Positions 31,601-32,942 of a stretch of 32,942 nt of DNA are shown here, piece after piece (the first letter of the stretch is position 1; each line of letters opens with the position of its first letter). Origin of the DNA: Candidatus Omnitrophota bacterium. GTDB taxonomy: Bacteria; Omnitrophota; Gorgyraeia; 2-01-FULL-45-10. The DNA is taken from the NCBI GenBank assembly GCA_016935115.1, contig JAFGRN010000050.1:1-32942 (forward strand), given 5' to 3'. The notes beneath the pieces are model-generated. The model was not told where the DNA came from and searched no databases. It worked only from the letters and a program-made list of their open reading frames with translations. Position numbers and translations under genes: made by a program.

Positions 31601-32942
31601 ATCGAACGTAGCGCTGACTATGACATTACCATTCTTATCGACGAACCTTTCGGGAATGCCTATATAATCCCCGCCTGTCGAATACTCGATGGTATTGCCA
31701 TATGCGTCGGTGATGCTCTTTATATACTGCTTGGCGGTACCATTCACCATAACCGTCTGGTACTGGATATCCTGCACATCGGCTTCGCTGTCTATGTAAT
31801 CCATTATGTCTGCATTGATTCCGGCGAATTCTATTTTCTTATTGCCGGAGGCATCCTCTCGCTCGATGATAAGAAGATTACCGTACGCGTCGCGCCTGTA
31901 ATGAACGAATTCTGTTACGATAGTGCCGTCATCTCCGGTCTTGGTAATAATGTCTTCCATGACCTCCCAGCGCGCGTCGAAATACCGCATGTCCGTCGGA
32001 TCGGTAACGCTATTTTCCGAGTACCTCTTATAGTCGTAGTCGTGGACTTCCGTAAACTGGATATCATTGGCGTCGTTATCTAAATACTTTATTGTGGTGG
32101 CTTTAGTGGCCACCGGGTTCTTGGTCGCAATGTTTGCGGTGTCGTATTCATAGGCCATGTAGCTCTTTTTGTTCGATGACGTGCCATAATATTCGGTAGT
32201 TTCGCTCTTCGCGAGGACCTTCGTGTACGACGCGGCGCCGCCCATATAACGCCCCCCGATGAGAACATCGACATAGGTATTATTTATTACTCTGGTTGTG
32301 TGCACCATTCTCTTAGTGGGATCCGTCGAAGGCTTCGTCATGTCTATCGTAGCGTGCTCTATCTTCTGGTAGATGAGGTTATTATATGCATCATACGTTT
32401 CGGCAACAATCTGTATATCTTCTACCGAGGCCGTATTTATTGTGTGGGTGGGCGCAACAGGAGCCTTATAATCCGCGGAAATGTTCTCTATCCTGGCCTT
32501 GCCGTTCTTCATCGCGGTGAAGAGATGGACGTTGGCCCAGAGCGCAGGGTCATCCATGGTGTAGATAAAGCTCTGTGAGTTGGACGGGACGCTATTGTCG
32601 CTCACAGTCACTTTAATCTGGTTGGCGGGCGCCTCGGCCGAGCCGCCGTTAATATATTCGATAGTGGCCGTGAACTGCTTATTATTGAAGTTTCCCGCGG
32701 CATAAGTGCCTAAAAGGGTGGTGGTAGTCCCGATAGTGACGTCGATATTAAATAATCCGCCAACCTGCGTCACACCTATGCTTCTATAACCGGCTGTGCC
32801 CGCTCCGCCGCAGTTTTCCATTGTCAACTTCAGGTCATTAGGCTTTCCGCCGCCGAAATCGCCGATGACCGGCCTGTAATTAGCGCCATCGAAGTCTATG
32901 GTCTTTGTGTCGGTTCTTCTATAGTCATTGTCCAGGTATGTC
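6926..32942 (-). CDS. Giant multidomain envelope protein with embedded SecA-like helicase (5' partial)
   Basis: One uninterrupted frame ends at the TAA at 6926-6928 and stays open through the right edge, so at least 8,671 residues are seen and the true start is outside. Residues below are counted from 32941. Order: beta-sandwich (about 14-159), YD-like units (178-422), second beta-sandwich (856-1004), LamG-type domain (1295-1468), YD/Rhs-like repeats (1520-2296), hydrophobic helical region (2685-3284), helical stretch (3298-3687), beta-rich block (3725-4517), helical stretch (4521-4897), multi-pass membrane cluster (4905-5374), short helical repeats (5495-5851), SecA-like helicase (6058-6818), hydrophobic hairpin (7121-7197), TPR-like repeats (7688-7911), membrane segment (8080-8126), JAMM-like candidate (8221-8348), alpha/beta C-terminus (8418-8671). 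Giant proteins with many membrane segments and divergent SecA domains are known from Omnitrophota. A role in attachment to, or attack on, other cells is inferred; no enzyme activity is proven. A TTG at 32827 is merely internal. Confidence 0.93.
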   Translation of the reverse strand, partial: TYLDNDYRRTDTKTIDFDGANYRPVIGDFGGGKPNDLKLTMENCGGAGTAGYRSIGVTQVGGLFNIDVTIGTTTTLLGTYAAGNFNNKQFTATIEYINGGSAEAPANQIKVTVSDNSVPSNSQSFIYTMDDPALWANVHLFTAMKNGKARIENISADYKAPVAPTHTINTASVEDIQIVAETYDAYNNLIYQKIEHATIDMTKPSTDPTKRMVHTTRVINNTYVDVLIGGRYMGGAASYTKVLAKSETTEYYGTSSNKKSYMAYEYDTANIATKNPVATKATTIKYLDNDANDIQFTEVHDYDYKRYSENSVTDPTDMRYFDARWEVMEDIITKTGDDGTIVTEFVHYRRDAYGNLLIIEREDASGNKKIEFAGINADIMDYIDSEADVQDIQYQTVMVNGTAKQYIKSITDAYGNTIEYSTGGDYIGIPERFVDKNGNVIVSATFDAVSPGPLAGNYRYFITDMTVASQEYVSSVQILNSYNTTFTQAVSFDHDQDLLIEFDAQQLYRFPLPSGYSHYKFEIYDEIGGVETYLRTESVPAVAAGKHYEILIENLSKGNHKIKMKFINYVSQDGLDTEPFLLNIKLTKGNNFYLSDREEAGEIFKRYANFLNIWRWDAANNRRVYYGTNVFLKGDGTHRAYIEYSGGKPLRLMKWYGTQYSGSFQPLPGLTYSSTTPAASGAFGVEQFTLNVDGIAITYNAAPLVYSYIETAGTPTTVNRIVDGGSDLELEFATLAEFIGSGYGFATATDAAGVNHITGVINKATSNVILESTGAAYLSDTIVSSTTGAGGVNPITGIASIAYFGDTVIDNVVYSIYKDALSGTFHLFRKVDTSVETFGLITGNHTWVSPARTDYLDISATRKPYFSVDFKSSSDQNSQLHISIEGANSSGLLRRLAIIQDGGVFKIQLVNQQPGQSSENIVWNNYIGTINPGDLGITSLNSGDFTADFEFIGYDLKLYVYRKGDSRSSGKVFTISNQDWARACFAAYIWQGSANIQEVRKSSNHIAVRPGNIAVFESVNGYIAGIQNRGTATEKLTFARYGAELQFEYGHAPPIVTDSICEEADMARLLVERTLSPQLARSWNGDTSILTDSSSRMSYSTAIDTAGQEPAYLPTQANIVDVAGRSIGDIADITKITCAGDPSKAIVKIVNSVSRDVVYIVYDREGQKEFSITLNRGASLPSEYQEQDLGLRATQNAIRTRFQNLEELDGLKVVESALENGILNVEFFDIVKHDSGFREITREAWEQGFESTHSRLDTNGNPYNIGFTHTIQANVVSPAGQVVATNMLMKEQSPGSPYGAAIAFDGSNDTLSWNYGGSTPANNFTVAAWVNASAAHEIDQQATSGWAGTSGQRYLFYPDFQTQDSGDAGLGVSVGTNGISVYEYASGYMPPVAVYQANLTGWHHIAVTYSGNIARIYVDGILVHTGAPSSKNNVYAPTTMGSRFTGLADQVTVYSKALTQAEIDKLKVNQPPATADGSKVLYYSFESADGISGTQVTDLWGGNNNGTMANGAAQMYSIDLQTSYSRTASFDSFGNIMAESSIIRQGSIANINNPGRDIGSNGISLPGIKNAETYVMRNVTMDSLGQRVTAESLSTRTGKFITTTGFLDDRMGFFITQNTVVSRTGQIDAAGKLSSTMIIATETFKSGTTIVAENVTITSMSGLTYDSLGQLQTYLKTTIKNGDFYDNQLNTPDGQAPYLSAIHNRINNYTETVTQTTPATGPPADSKGRSNGWVCTTSKPGEAILTEIRSGIAYDAFSQIIGYIEESSLAGADTKVTKTISGIVYDIMGRQIAYIEAVRTVNQPGKPVLDYTIETERRDIRYNSNNQIFAFLDIVKNSQSHSFVTGLGLITYMRRIATEYDAGGNVYGYTEIKDSVTFDSTGMALRPGNARSAVLPLIGESRATIIQDQAMYDDQGNPVSSYKLTIADAGVSIITTITRYIGYDHRNKMIESLVTSREIITDTSTAGQKIGYKETTAHEYGKAYDAFGNLISDILKTTTVTAAKTTTQAVKRDTAYYSNGQVRRMIETALTPGAIATSDIADRLYDSLGRLIYSNVRVDQMNHNPYTVETINSRFSASGQAIVSSVIQKDLFNYTAVTYANITYDAKTGIINGYREIVYDLILDIINTKKFSDIGLDAYGRQYSFRMSETVIADGVISNKADVVQTSAIYDDTNGQAYRSYYNEAVIDGILVRTKHEWLALTYDYQNQLLAYRTIDTDVHGNVTQNDWLVTARNQYGWEIDVVLTGSRPVESKFDNGRDGAAQDLNRDGQITTISNIHYDYDQYGRQSFKITTDRPEGGAAKYSASRINYFTDGTIVTDTMAHPISAPRDISNSRTIIFANGSSSTTSYFNDNNGVATYTGFDGRQYAGENISTTDVLGTQRSNDSHFYWHRSGSTSTSVNINGTSISVPLHWSSSGCQSSTQTWDARGNTAGLIDTSPSPITFSSLDYRVIANTYYNFNIDSYIARLRNLMSLTDGLEDILLEQINLLEESKSNFDYGGNPYDVNYFSNWVSDNNAEILINNVNIGSYICGLDLGDQFSLAKAAATIYTALYLGREANYSEVTDWLNESGQRSALNLAAFSTFLLNKLKDLVETDASYYKEWAGLQYAIQNGFELEYDVTVGIDENGKFKVEDVTAKERDMCWWEEQVWNIMDSDWGWLCIFIPGLENIGTAWTIARAMKELSPEVQEIVWQVFGWVKVVLAAIAVCLDWNPVGWVLTAIVAGMELIGNLVQSYLYGTDMAGGLGEAIKNIVVQLVTQYLGGKLNFDFKPFGTGSKIATAGNTIVNGALSSAINTAITSGIQAGYALATGADFWETARAWVVSVALSAVLGGVMKVIGNWFQGFEKGVEAARAPPPTEGLVGRVVNSVGGIIKGGVDLVLGAIVWVVGKIADFLGSSVRFDVLKSVVASVLSQLIPQMMTDLIGEFKNPDGTLTDAGLFWTGFTSAAFGVFAGRSVGSISPIDMIVNITASIVGKFIKQALDVQYYYIHHKDFIVSWSNFWASENKFYSDLLINNASGAYDESLCKAATAVGQVVSDFVSGVMKYTLPYVINTLGSLTQVDFDKAAKTGFITAVVDYFTTAINSLTTILIKLTEGDFKGAAKAVGTFLNDVFIGGVLKVAISFTVPIYIFVKETLGAIKDVGSAISGLFSGGSWSAVGKALANVVKIVIDYGSQLPIISTIVDIAVPAVKAMISATAAVIDFAAGALKEIVKFAGNIADAFGKLGRAFMIGLKGEGWDSLGKSLKELGRVLVLSAARIPAMGLQAAIPSLIESAMNLVSIFGYNKITAAVDSTLAAAGAWIINNLAKFLAATAADREDAIAAINQGFDQEGKLAENYVNTMNSMLANCSDADRPAIEAQIVKTTNTMIAATVDLAKYAAEKGYLTEEGASKAIAAIEQFFNIDFSKMNPVNVNLIFNSIADGFAGILSACLAAKFSAEGLRAVYNAILGALAKGNIAFLQQGKLNFVIALKEMAILADMISSSPSGMLDAQTADRTAGIIVELLNAVKKTTSDEVVRLHCANSAMLLLIAISESMSGLPDTEAVKSLGSSVRNTIDITELVNIYKTQPGSIISVITTMFKMLAQLSYLNICAPEEILGTANKQLSSVAVILSDPKMEEDTAAAIKAIVTSGMIEIFNAETARGTDVAYMLLRTTEGIACSYLMEATGISGRIYASTFAGYKDYAGGPQMENISWISNVSYAAKLAAYDGMAPGITSGIIGSLAGQKVSFVDANGKPVTITADVDIWQNEKGQQIYVIRGAEGQEVYRTMPADVAQIRGQTGEAADIIPEGAISRNLTRRADTSGKGEWITFGEGGAVVAIQNANGFFEFMPDVAGSLNITAGAGIVVQGARLMEDAIYDVDAAGRAMFKANTSAEIMGIGFRRTDGAGANFTGFFEASKDGKASAFRFNAGQSGVCDIAIGKDTIAAPIRTTTDGIIFTGVVSLRGAVFTPSADGKYLDGRLSGDYSYAMGGTVFNAKSIGIRLYTDGTISVFGMDSRTIKDGSADGRTITGTTFTDSNNNEILVLNGGLTLDKSGALSIQQGQAFLTEVAIADNILKVAGGGTPGGKEERAYNFINVVSKDGKAYIVNSIVNIADNNIVLASNDVIINRGEVALTVVGANGMRSVLSGRSAAMIMADGSVNIGIGTTLANDKIDFASRLDGIMVNNHFAVTLHVVLDLHTLKTEDVFKGVPTFIDDAGKKVTLSERQLTVINEDKKGVLTFAWRDTPGSERLFTDLKGQSFTEVQKPDARTITTVLNIANEADTAGNGYLITQQQSVSILTSTNNTLDITTGSDGKPALLMDGKALKADDIGRKLGTAEIAGRVWTFRVNSVQGLAEGSPLDIFVEVDINCVKASVTAVINGKTLPPFSGTLTARLNSDGSLSVIQDITITTTESLEVVEAGRVKQSYANGVYTINKDAVFQITPEGGINIFKGTVTLNGSAYIQVSVETDSVAVIKGTGTGGTPSERQEVHVAGDGILYNGTVTIDKNRVVATENQRFIFGTDAQLKIGNKVWTDGELRTEYGSMVRAAIQDGAQPNPITSEEVASVTIMSGAAMPTALAINAKDWLTRPGTRDAFVKFLKGLLSAVDARDAYVNWTDAEGVNIRNADVKNRLEHLITAIETNQLGYDQVRAIVSKWSDITKFYGVILGGAGYAHSNRYDFAEELDKVTYKSSDRVGILKGDVSKAIVYLSSRRDGILAGAIPYRGDYATVAENFDRAIAILMAEGSIPAAFKTAGIEMPADIGVGSRIESVVALRNNREAAMARRDFDTALAIMSSPEYQAAETTRAAVIGIEGGAISKERAWQLAEFAGISMGEKSYKDMLVQPGRTEELYNVMLTQPRIADMAKSDLEAHNKMISGVERGWQDMRATGGGWGFYGKISAWTLYGASFGTSDRFTDERQVAFVFGETAIIAATTAVTLGGSSYAAYLLKAGAYGAGIGMGLNAGMQIYQGITSGKDFSVGEMLSAGRTSMAAGIVLAGIVPPALAGAKNLPSYFGGTALRNALTTEVLKKAGTAALTRFGVATALGTLTSLAYRINFRGQDLFSLQTVGRALRDGMTIGMIVSTGNLAGATGSGWIVLAYSTTICTASSFMYMTTVEGKAMSLETFRSALWDGLKGGALYALSMGMAGGYAKAQNLIMKEGLAKSGGLSTSLISWSKEAFKQINRPILIIAGTKYINAYFWAAAGAMVGAAFGVGLESYRYGKGEDRSWLQRLGTVAAYAGIGAVAATVIISMGDFYKGLKEGLGPVSAGEITKANIIGTTPGSLGMLGAGNFAGALLNPVTNKAAMYYLLQQGFSIGGHMIMFEAMGKAIIQPFIVKPYMDSHKLKNITKAPWYISSFANFGQQGYGNAFVMGFVFGLGLAPFGAAMQASQAAFGRRLESFTDWFKGTRVGSSISNFFGRVRSFFPASEASKAVFGEMEGLIREAYIEGIASGVLKKAGMPAQIAESMVEFIPGTGGAAGANIAINLGTIARVFSAMDIPDAQVKLDKLSSGVSLSSVLKSQADIQAFEQGLSNLGIKVNLGNMVKSGATISDLRRAATGQLEYRLNAFNFLDMASVSTSGQGITVAELSSLTGQSMSDVFGVKIGFSGFTGLQTLSRAMTVRDFLGVADLSRFEHDMINSECHNLDMKLHDYLSDKMTSPWAVEAINKFLTAGNLLEKLSLSERRSFAEKLGLIYRLPVTTALSVGEFMRFSGAKKTEEALEALGLTSEDIAAYRDENGKIRDSVVNMQLGDVLYDVAESRNITLDEVLSGLKVDPNFSVFGAAVRNRDSVAMAARKMGLSAVKVANLFGILTIADVAKLMAEPGDIEVKARDIVDVLSKQLKRSDITVNTTIAELSEMDKDAANNILNRIKLNRFANAADIIRSLGSSFVDSVKIEIKAGTVLENSKTSTLNIKDAIKNLQVKLIMAAEQASDYFMDVNGEEVSLRGAQVSYIENDTDPKAARVLVRIEGGDARRDIYLDAMGNVLRAPTSVKSLGLEFETRPEHEELTPDISGKFERCVIDAKVKMPDGKLMDINDPSLDGREEIEAKRNIIKEIERVTTEAVLEIQSTTGKKILSQRDGISQVNAIVQNAFRSNTFFEMPTGFGKTAIIMNAITRINKALRDSGIDAFKNKHTIYILHDSNEFRTIADGNTPTNQAFKKAGLEMVAICQNGVTVKDGGGAVTSVSLDEIQRKPGYSTGVLQKADLIYMDADTFMFMQLMVRNAEDGESKDGTPKSNIAQANLLWRTMCDNAKILHDEVDTAFFRNRAQEGMDARKLTDKEKEYLWAVDRFLHDYIKKNTGNDMDNQRGNDYQNAQLAFMEFRYRKADGTIETKSFEEWSKNPDKNYMDMSFTEDVRKAFRAFVEEEIRKTDKEFKFASEDAFLDSKDEIVVNYRASLVGRTNCLTQRLGTDVGIHSDGQIDLIKPAPGAVLAPQLQLSDPYFAGHTELVFKRVQDTTERYNTDTKKSEIVRVDPRINDLTLSNLSTVTSMATAMAWAMKAGADFGGFSGTLSTVEDLGPMLFGIHIERYLEGKREFEWDKRITSLIQMQSYDAVEADILKKIEPLKAALYLDGREADTVKGEEIARRLCEETGRTVLAKNLGEGWTKYTLGADGKVLSEPIELKAPDKNSVAVENYLRMRPDEKVIFYLNKAATRATDIQLTEDINKKDIEESLDVLKAVKDKTGIQSFGIIDTLTTSSVFLQLAGRDRGVYTPIFDDKEGKPDSDPLLIGKEKERVYHDLNVFYVSRSGLIDSSASLEENIKRLRTHFETVDTASRKSAYYSTLGDLIDTRGAEIIANLSINEGLAGHQILKEITTKMQSSLGLNSNLRPKTDAQTGIQGLQARIDGVMKFLQDLRDNDSRFYRLSKVSQAAINDEIESFENGDMSLNLKATREDLAKPKEERGAVALAATMSGLAAAIRDSVSIKDLPDTAPMSGPAMAKTADTSAKANLEKLADIGLSREDASRMMKERGRTVSHSSDFSPEEARVIDYAARLKSQKSAIGQALSVILGALFGGAGRLDNGDEILKAVLNLIEKGYLSLESDTFDAFAGRVSQLSELIASGEMDASALKNNDILNSARYRATDVSFAKTLMRYVSNKSNVYKGFESLVRASKKVYDREMAKMRAQYKLEPWLGLPGALPVSISMFGGIFKTAISVPLMASMVLSPVMGVFSRMFFFNIYYMIGGGLLPQLSVAISEATNGIAPYWHGFFEMRARKAAMAALNGNDIKRMPNIAKAIIRQADPSISERAVNNAINEKNLALIETALSNAKLFGKLNARDILSMSADSILTLVNKLSGGQYNPYNPLSMVADVVNGALQMLYALVPFVPQATKDKWYIGGRGVDGFGIGDRKLYDATVNLGNLLKEKKNDIYISDIAGFAARHMMSERQVYALLNIDSKDVDEAVRGVRKTDQATARLQVEPGLADLMDRGASAPESLTVARLSALGKASREIKDNKPVAGTVAMFDLMKAARANNIDMVRRDNDGKPITFISADGIDMGKREKDGRTVIKEAYEFSDEFIDLYLLADPTVAGRLAPSFIDDAAANRRALSVPMTKAYAITGNLRQISDELAGSTSVLHARSVFEAMEKGDRLAIVNYVKEAAKGNAKLSDAAALAAEITAALDLKKSQYLGIADMTAIALRSASPGTAMSVAAVRNLSSERKAAFDKAFSDIAAMMKYDIKKALEVRDNHITALDWIDLAKGYAGEKDYDSAVKSLREAITLDRGALADTTLIDLMNTWTRQARSQEKGQWLEMAREAAGKEDYLNAAAAFEEAVKMDAGLARNTDLMKEYNGWVSEGMAQDMAADRAAQAEALAAARARYAENKEFAKEVLAVALEDFSEGRYYDALMNVRLAEAASRSREVTVTLDTGEVITAAQLKAKVNAGIASQWLGLAGEDLSAGRFEDAAFAAKTALKHDAGLESRVEYIKKAASAKALEALESMQLGGVFVDTDDAVAMIDIIDNLVHSGGALGMRSKAFDEFRAALVQQIINARAPDTMTKISNLRTAARLNTNPEMTGEIQAMIKSAMRERARQLSALRKTRFAEALKEAESAAKAAGIITFAEIMEKIGRGIRHPGEFVVRAWREATPIAKAAMLMIAVMPVAQMMIMDMLPMAATSVIGAFLGFLGIVQIVPSRAKESEIPAESYMSELPEGYKVIDVLTEVARDPRTGINISDKNIKAGIDKISDAVMKGIKGVPRKGMMLEIKNLDGEDLKLVGNGRSTMAELTERDGSKLKGVSSYETSFALMADGKVKLSHKAGISFGDNNKLKNMNCTELVSDFDNVILRGHTHPDVATDVRQFAIDQKNLDRGKFGKNTRYLLILQGPDAIPVILVKNEPLKALPKSQAEALARLPKAARFTESINIARDKGVSVVTYTYSIFTKEAAPGAAIPAEKIGELLRDRVPPVTQPIMVPAVSPTSMLLPARKAEESGLDIISKLDSGSKPEDMFNALHKLLRQSSNITGKVVLAYDAKGIIEGSDGKGAIKDATFKATLDQAVSSEENANIVRVVILARTLSEQDALEKRTGDDDDLKGATIVLLDKNTGSLTESIKSEINQEVSYIGVFLEDTGNNEVDLIARDAARADKKGVMAYAFLNSRATGADTVAKGSVNFGNLLVSIVTKGALVTMGWDENDKNDPTVVKLNNIRNTGAFGFVAMIKSVTEALGEFFKMVRKISVSV
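7900..8280 (-). other. JAMM/MPN-like candidate domain with HTHP motif (giant protein)
   Basis: HTHP is at 8090-8101 (residues 8281-8284), preceded by an apolar strand and followed by a candidate acidic ligand, D8296 in FAID, 12 residues after the Pro. An upstream Glu in SSYETSFALM could be the catalytic residue. JAMM/MPN metalloproteases use E...HxHP...SxxD. The usual Ser before the Asp is missing here and the spacing is loose, so this is a candidate only. Confidence 0.35.
8565..8705 (-). other. Last transmembrane segment(s) of giant protein
   Basis: An apolar, methionine-rich stretch (AAMLMIAVMPVAQMMIMDML followed by a second stretch, SVIGAFLGFLGIVQIV) is long enough for one or two membrane spans. 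It precedes the soluble C-terminal domains. Confidence 0.65.
9210..9880 (-). repeat. TPR-like repeats (giant protein)
   Basis: About four 34-residue-like helical pairs share a W-L-A...G-Y/F-A pattern: WIDLAKGYAGEKDYDSAVKS, WLEMAREAAGKEDYLNAAAA, VALEDFSEGRYYDALMNV and WLGLAGEDLSAGRFEDAAFA. This is the tetratricopeptide signature, usually a protein-protein interaction surface. Their place between the helicase and the last membrane segment suggests a docking site, perhaps on the cytoplasmic side (inference). Confidence 0.65.
11390..11575 (-). other. Hydrophobic hairpin after the helicase (giant protein)
   Basis: Two adjacent apolar stretches (TAISVPLMASMVLSPVMGVF and MFFFNIYYMIGGGLLPQ) follow the helicase and are candidates for a membrane hairpin. 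With the cluster at 16820-18230 they would place the helicase in a loop between membrane anchors on the same side. Confidence 0.55.
12490..14770 (-). other. Divergent SecA-like DEAD helicase/ATPase domain (giant protein)
   Basis: Motifs appear in SecA order. Motif I/Walker A is MPTGFGKT (14654-14677, residue 6089; SecA has TGEGKT). Motif II is DEVD (14195-14206, residue 6246; identical to SecA). A motif III-like GFSGTLST is at 13433-13456 (SecA TGTA..TE). Motif V is NKAATRATDIQL (12989-13024; SecA NMAGRGTDIxLG). Motif VI is QLAGRDRG (12842-12865; SecA QLRGRAGR). Distances of about 157, 250, 144 and 53 residues are compatible with SecA with insertions. The Walker lysine, DEVD and a candidate arginine finger are kept, so ATPase activity is plausible. 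No SecA C-terminal zinc motif is seen. Housekeeping SecA powers protein export; the role of this embedded copy is unknown. Confidence 0.85.
15390..16460 (-). repeat. Degenerate short helical repeats with T/S-V-x-D/E-L signature
   Basis: About seven units carry a small signature at a helix start: VSLSSVL, ATISDLRRA, ITVAELSSLTG, MTVRDFLGV, LSVGEFMRFSG, LTIADVAKLM and TTIAELSEM. Each is followed by a short helix pair. Spacing is irregular (about 30-80 residues). I do not recognise the family; it may be a helical spacer or binding scaffold before the helicase. Confidence 0.4.
16820..18230 (-). other. Multi-pass membrane cluster (giant protein)
   Basis: Seven or more strongly apolar G/A-rich segments are visible, including ETAIIAATTAVTLGG, AAGIVLAGIVPPALAG, GWIVLAYSTTICTASSF, FWAAAGAMVGAAFGVGL, LGTVAAYAGIGAVAATVIIS and NAFVMGFVFGLGLAPFGAA. 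Charged loops separate them, as expected for an integral membrane domain. It lies before the helicase, so the protein probably has domains on both sides of a membrane. Confidence 0.7.
18250..19380 (-). other. Soluble helical region before the membrane cluster (giant protein)
   Basis: Mostly helical, charged stretch of about 375 residues between the beta-rich block and the membrane cluster. No catalytic motif is apparent and no family is recognised. Confidence 0.35.
19390..21770 (-). other. Beta-rich, solenoid-like block (giant protein)
   Basis: About 790 residues dominated by short beta strands, turns and G/T/N/D-rich loops, such as GIIFTGVVSLRGAVF, GIRLYTDGTISVF, GGLTLDKSGALSI, NGVYTINKDAVF and GILYNGTVTIDKN. 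The repeating 'short strand - xDG - strand' rhythm resembles beta-helices or adhesin passenger domains. Probably a rod-like surface segment; no exact family assigned. Confidence 0.5.
21880..23050 (-). other. All-helical region of unknown function (giant protein)
   Basis: About 390 residues predicted as mostly alpha-helical, with soluble and moderately hydrophobic helices and no motif I recognise. It links the hydrophobic region to the beta-rich block. Confidence 0.4.
23090..24890 (-). other. Hydrophobic/amphipathic helical region (giant protein)
   Basis: About 600 residues of closely spaced hydrophobic and amphipathic helices, beginning with a strongly apolar stretch (VKVVLAAIAV, then GWVLTAIVAGMELIG) and continuing with many G/A/V-rich helices. 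Several are long enough to cross a membrane; others look amphipathic. It separates the beta-rich N-terminal modules from the rest. It could insert into a membrane or act as a translocation region like those of large exported toxins. No family recognised. Confidence 0.5.
26055..28385 (-). repeat. Array of YD/Rhs-like repeats (giant protein)
   Basis: Roughly 19 degenerate units spaced about 35-50 residues carry a YD..G(Q/N/R)...Y core, for example TYDSLGQLQTY, YDAFSQIIGYIEES, YDIMGRQIAYIE, AYDAFGNLISD, LYDSLGRLIYSN, LDAYGRQYSF and YDQYGRQSF. YD repeats form beta-filled shells or stalks in Rhs proteins, teneurins and wall-associated proteins. I see no conserved Rhs core terminus and no toxin cassette after the array, so this looks structural rather than like an Rhs toxin shell. 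Confidence 0.75.
28540..29060 (-). other. LamG / concanavalin-like lectin domain (giant protein)
   Basis: The domain opens with AIAFDGSNDTLSW and FTVAAWVNA, continues with LTGWHHIAVTYSGNIARIYV followed by DG, and closes with QVTVYSKALTQAEI. This is the classic LamG-like order (FDG..D, AWV, WHHIAVT, YVDG, ..V.YS.ALT..EI). The usual length of about 170-200 residues fits. In other proteins this fold binds carbohydrates or host glycoproteins, which here suggests attachment. Confidence 0.85.
29930..30375 (-). other. Beta-sandwich module, copy 2 (giant protein)
   Basis: Second copy of the module at 32465-32900, recognised by the same order of strands: QLHISIEG, GGVFKIQL, FTADFEFI, a short LYVYRKGD strand, and a closing ANIQEVRKS. 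Divergence between copies is high, so the duplication is old. Likely an extracellular binding module; ligand unknown. Confidence 0.45.
31675..32410 (-). repeat. N-terminal YD-like units
   Basis: At least three units of the form [YD]DAYGN-L-I-Y are visible: TYDAYNNLIYQKI, RRDAYGNLLIIE and TDAYGNTIEYS. They match the core of YD/Rhs repeats, which build extended beta structures in surface proteins and toxin shells. They are separated from the main YD array by other beta domains. Confidence 0.5.
32465..32900 (-). other. Beta-sandwich module, copy 1 (giant protein)
   Basis: Predicted all-beta domain. It shares landmarks with a second module at 29930-30375: a GGLFNIDV strand (GGVFKIQL in copy 2), FTATIEYI (FTADFEFI), and a closing KARIENIS strand (ANIQEVRKS). 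The pattern suits a concanavalin/LamG-like jelly roll involved in binding glycans or surfaces, but the family is not certain. Confidence 0.45.

Noticed and set aside
32825-32827. TTG as the start of the giant gene
   Set aside because: The frame continues upstream without a stop to the window edge with protein-like sequence, and no ribosome site precedes the TTG.

Overview
The window is almost entirely two enormous minus-strand reading frames, both cut by the window edges. The upstream one enters from the right edge and stops at 6926: at least 8,671 residues are visible and its N-terminus lies outside. After a 318-base gap the second starts at 6607 and runs off the left edge after 2,202 visible residues with no stop. 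There is nothing else: no RNA genes, CRISPR arrays, transposases or small genes, and the many plus-strand open frames are shadows of these two genes.

The gene style points to Candidatus Omnitrophota (former OP3). Genes of tens of kilobases with many membrane segments and a divergent SecA-type DEAD helicase domain are a published hallmark of that phylum's giant genes, and this giant protein has exactly such a domain. The assignment is an inference from protein architecture, not from a marker gene.

Giant protein, N- to C-terminus (high to low coordinates): paired beta-sandwich modules and a LamG-type lectin-like domain (32900-28540); about 19 YD/Rhs-like beta repeats (28385-26055); a Trp-rich stretch and a long hydrophobic/amphipathic helical region (25025-23090); a helical stretch (23050-21880); a long beta-rich, solenoid-like block (21770-19390); a multi-pass membrane cluster (18230-16820); degenerate short helical repeats (16460-15390); a SecA-like helicase with recognisable motifs I, II, III, V and VI (14770-12490); a further hydrophobic hairpin; TPR-like repeats (9880-9210); one more membrane segment; a JAMM/MPN-like candidate (HTHP); and an unassigned C-terminal alpha/beta domain. 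This suggests a surface or envelope-spanning adhesin-like machine carrying its own motor-like ATPase domain.

The gap at 6608-6925 holds a four-unit heptamer tandem repeat directly after the giant gene's stop and a strong extended -10 promoter whose -10 lies inside a 22-base palindrome, a likely operator. The downstream gene encodes an exported protein: signal peptide, a TIKI/TraB/ChaN-like domain, a linker containing copies of a dispersed GTCATTGCGAG-type repeat translated in frame, two separate HExxH motifs, three membrane segments and an A/E/K-rich coiled coil running off the left edge. The two genes may act together at the cell envelope, for example in attachment to or attack on other cells; that is inference.
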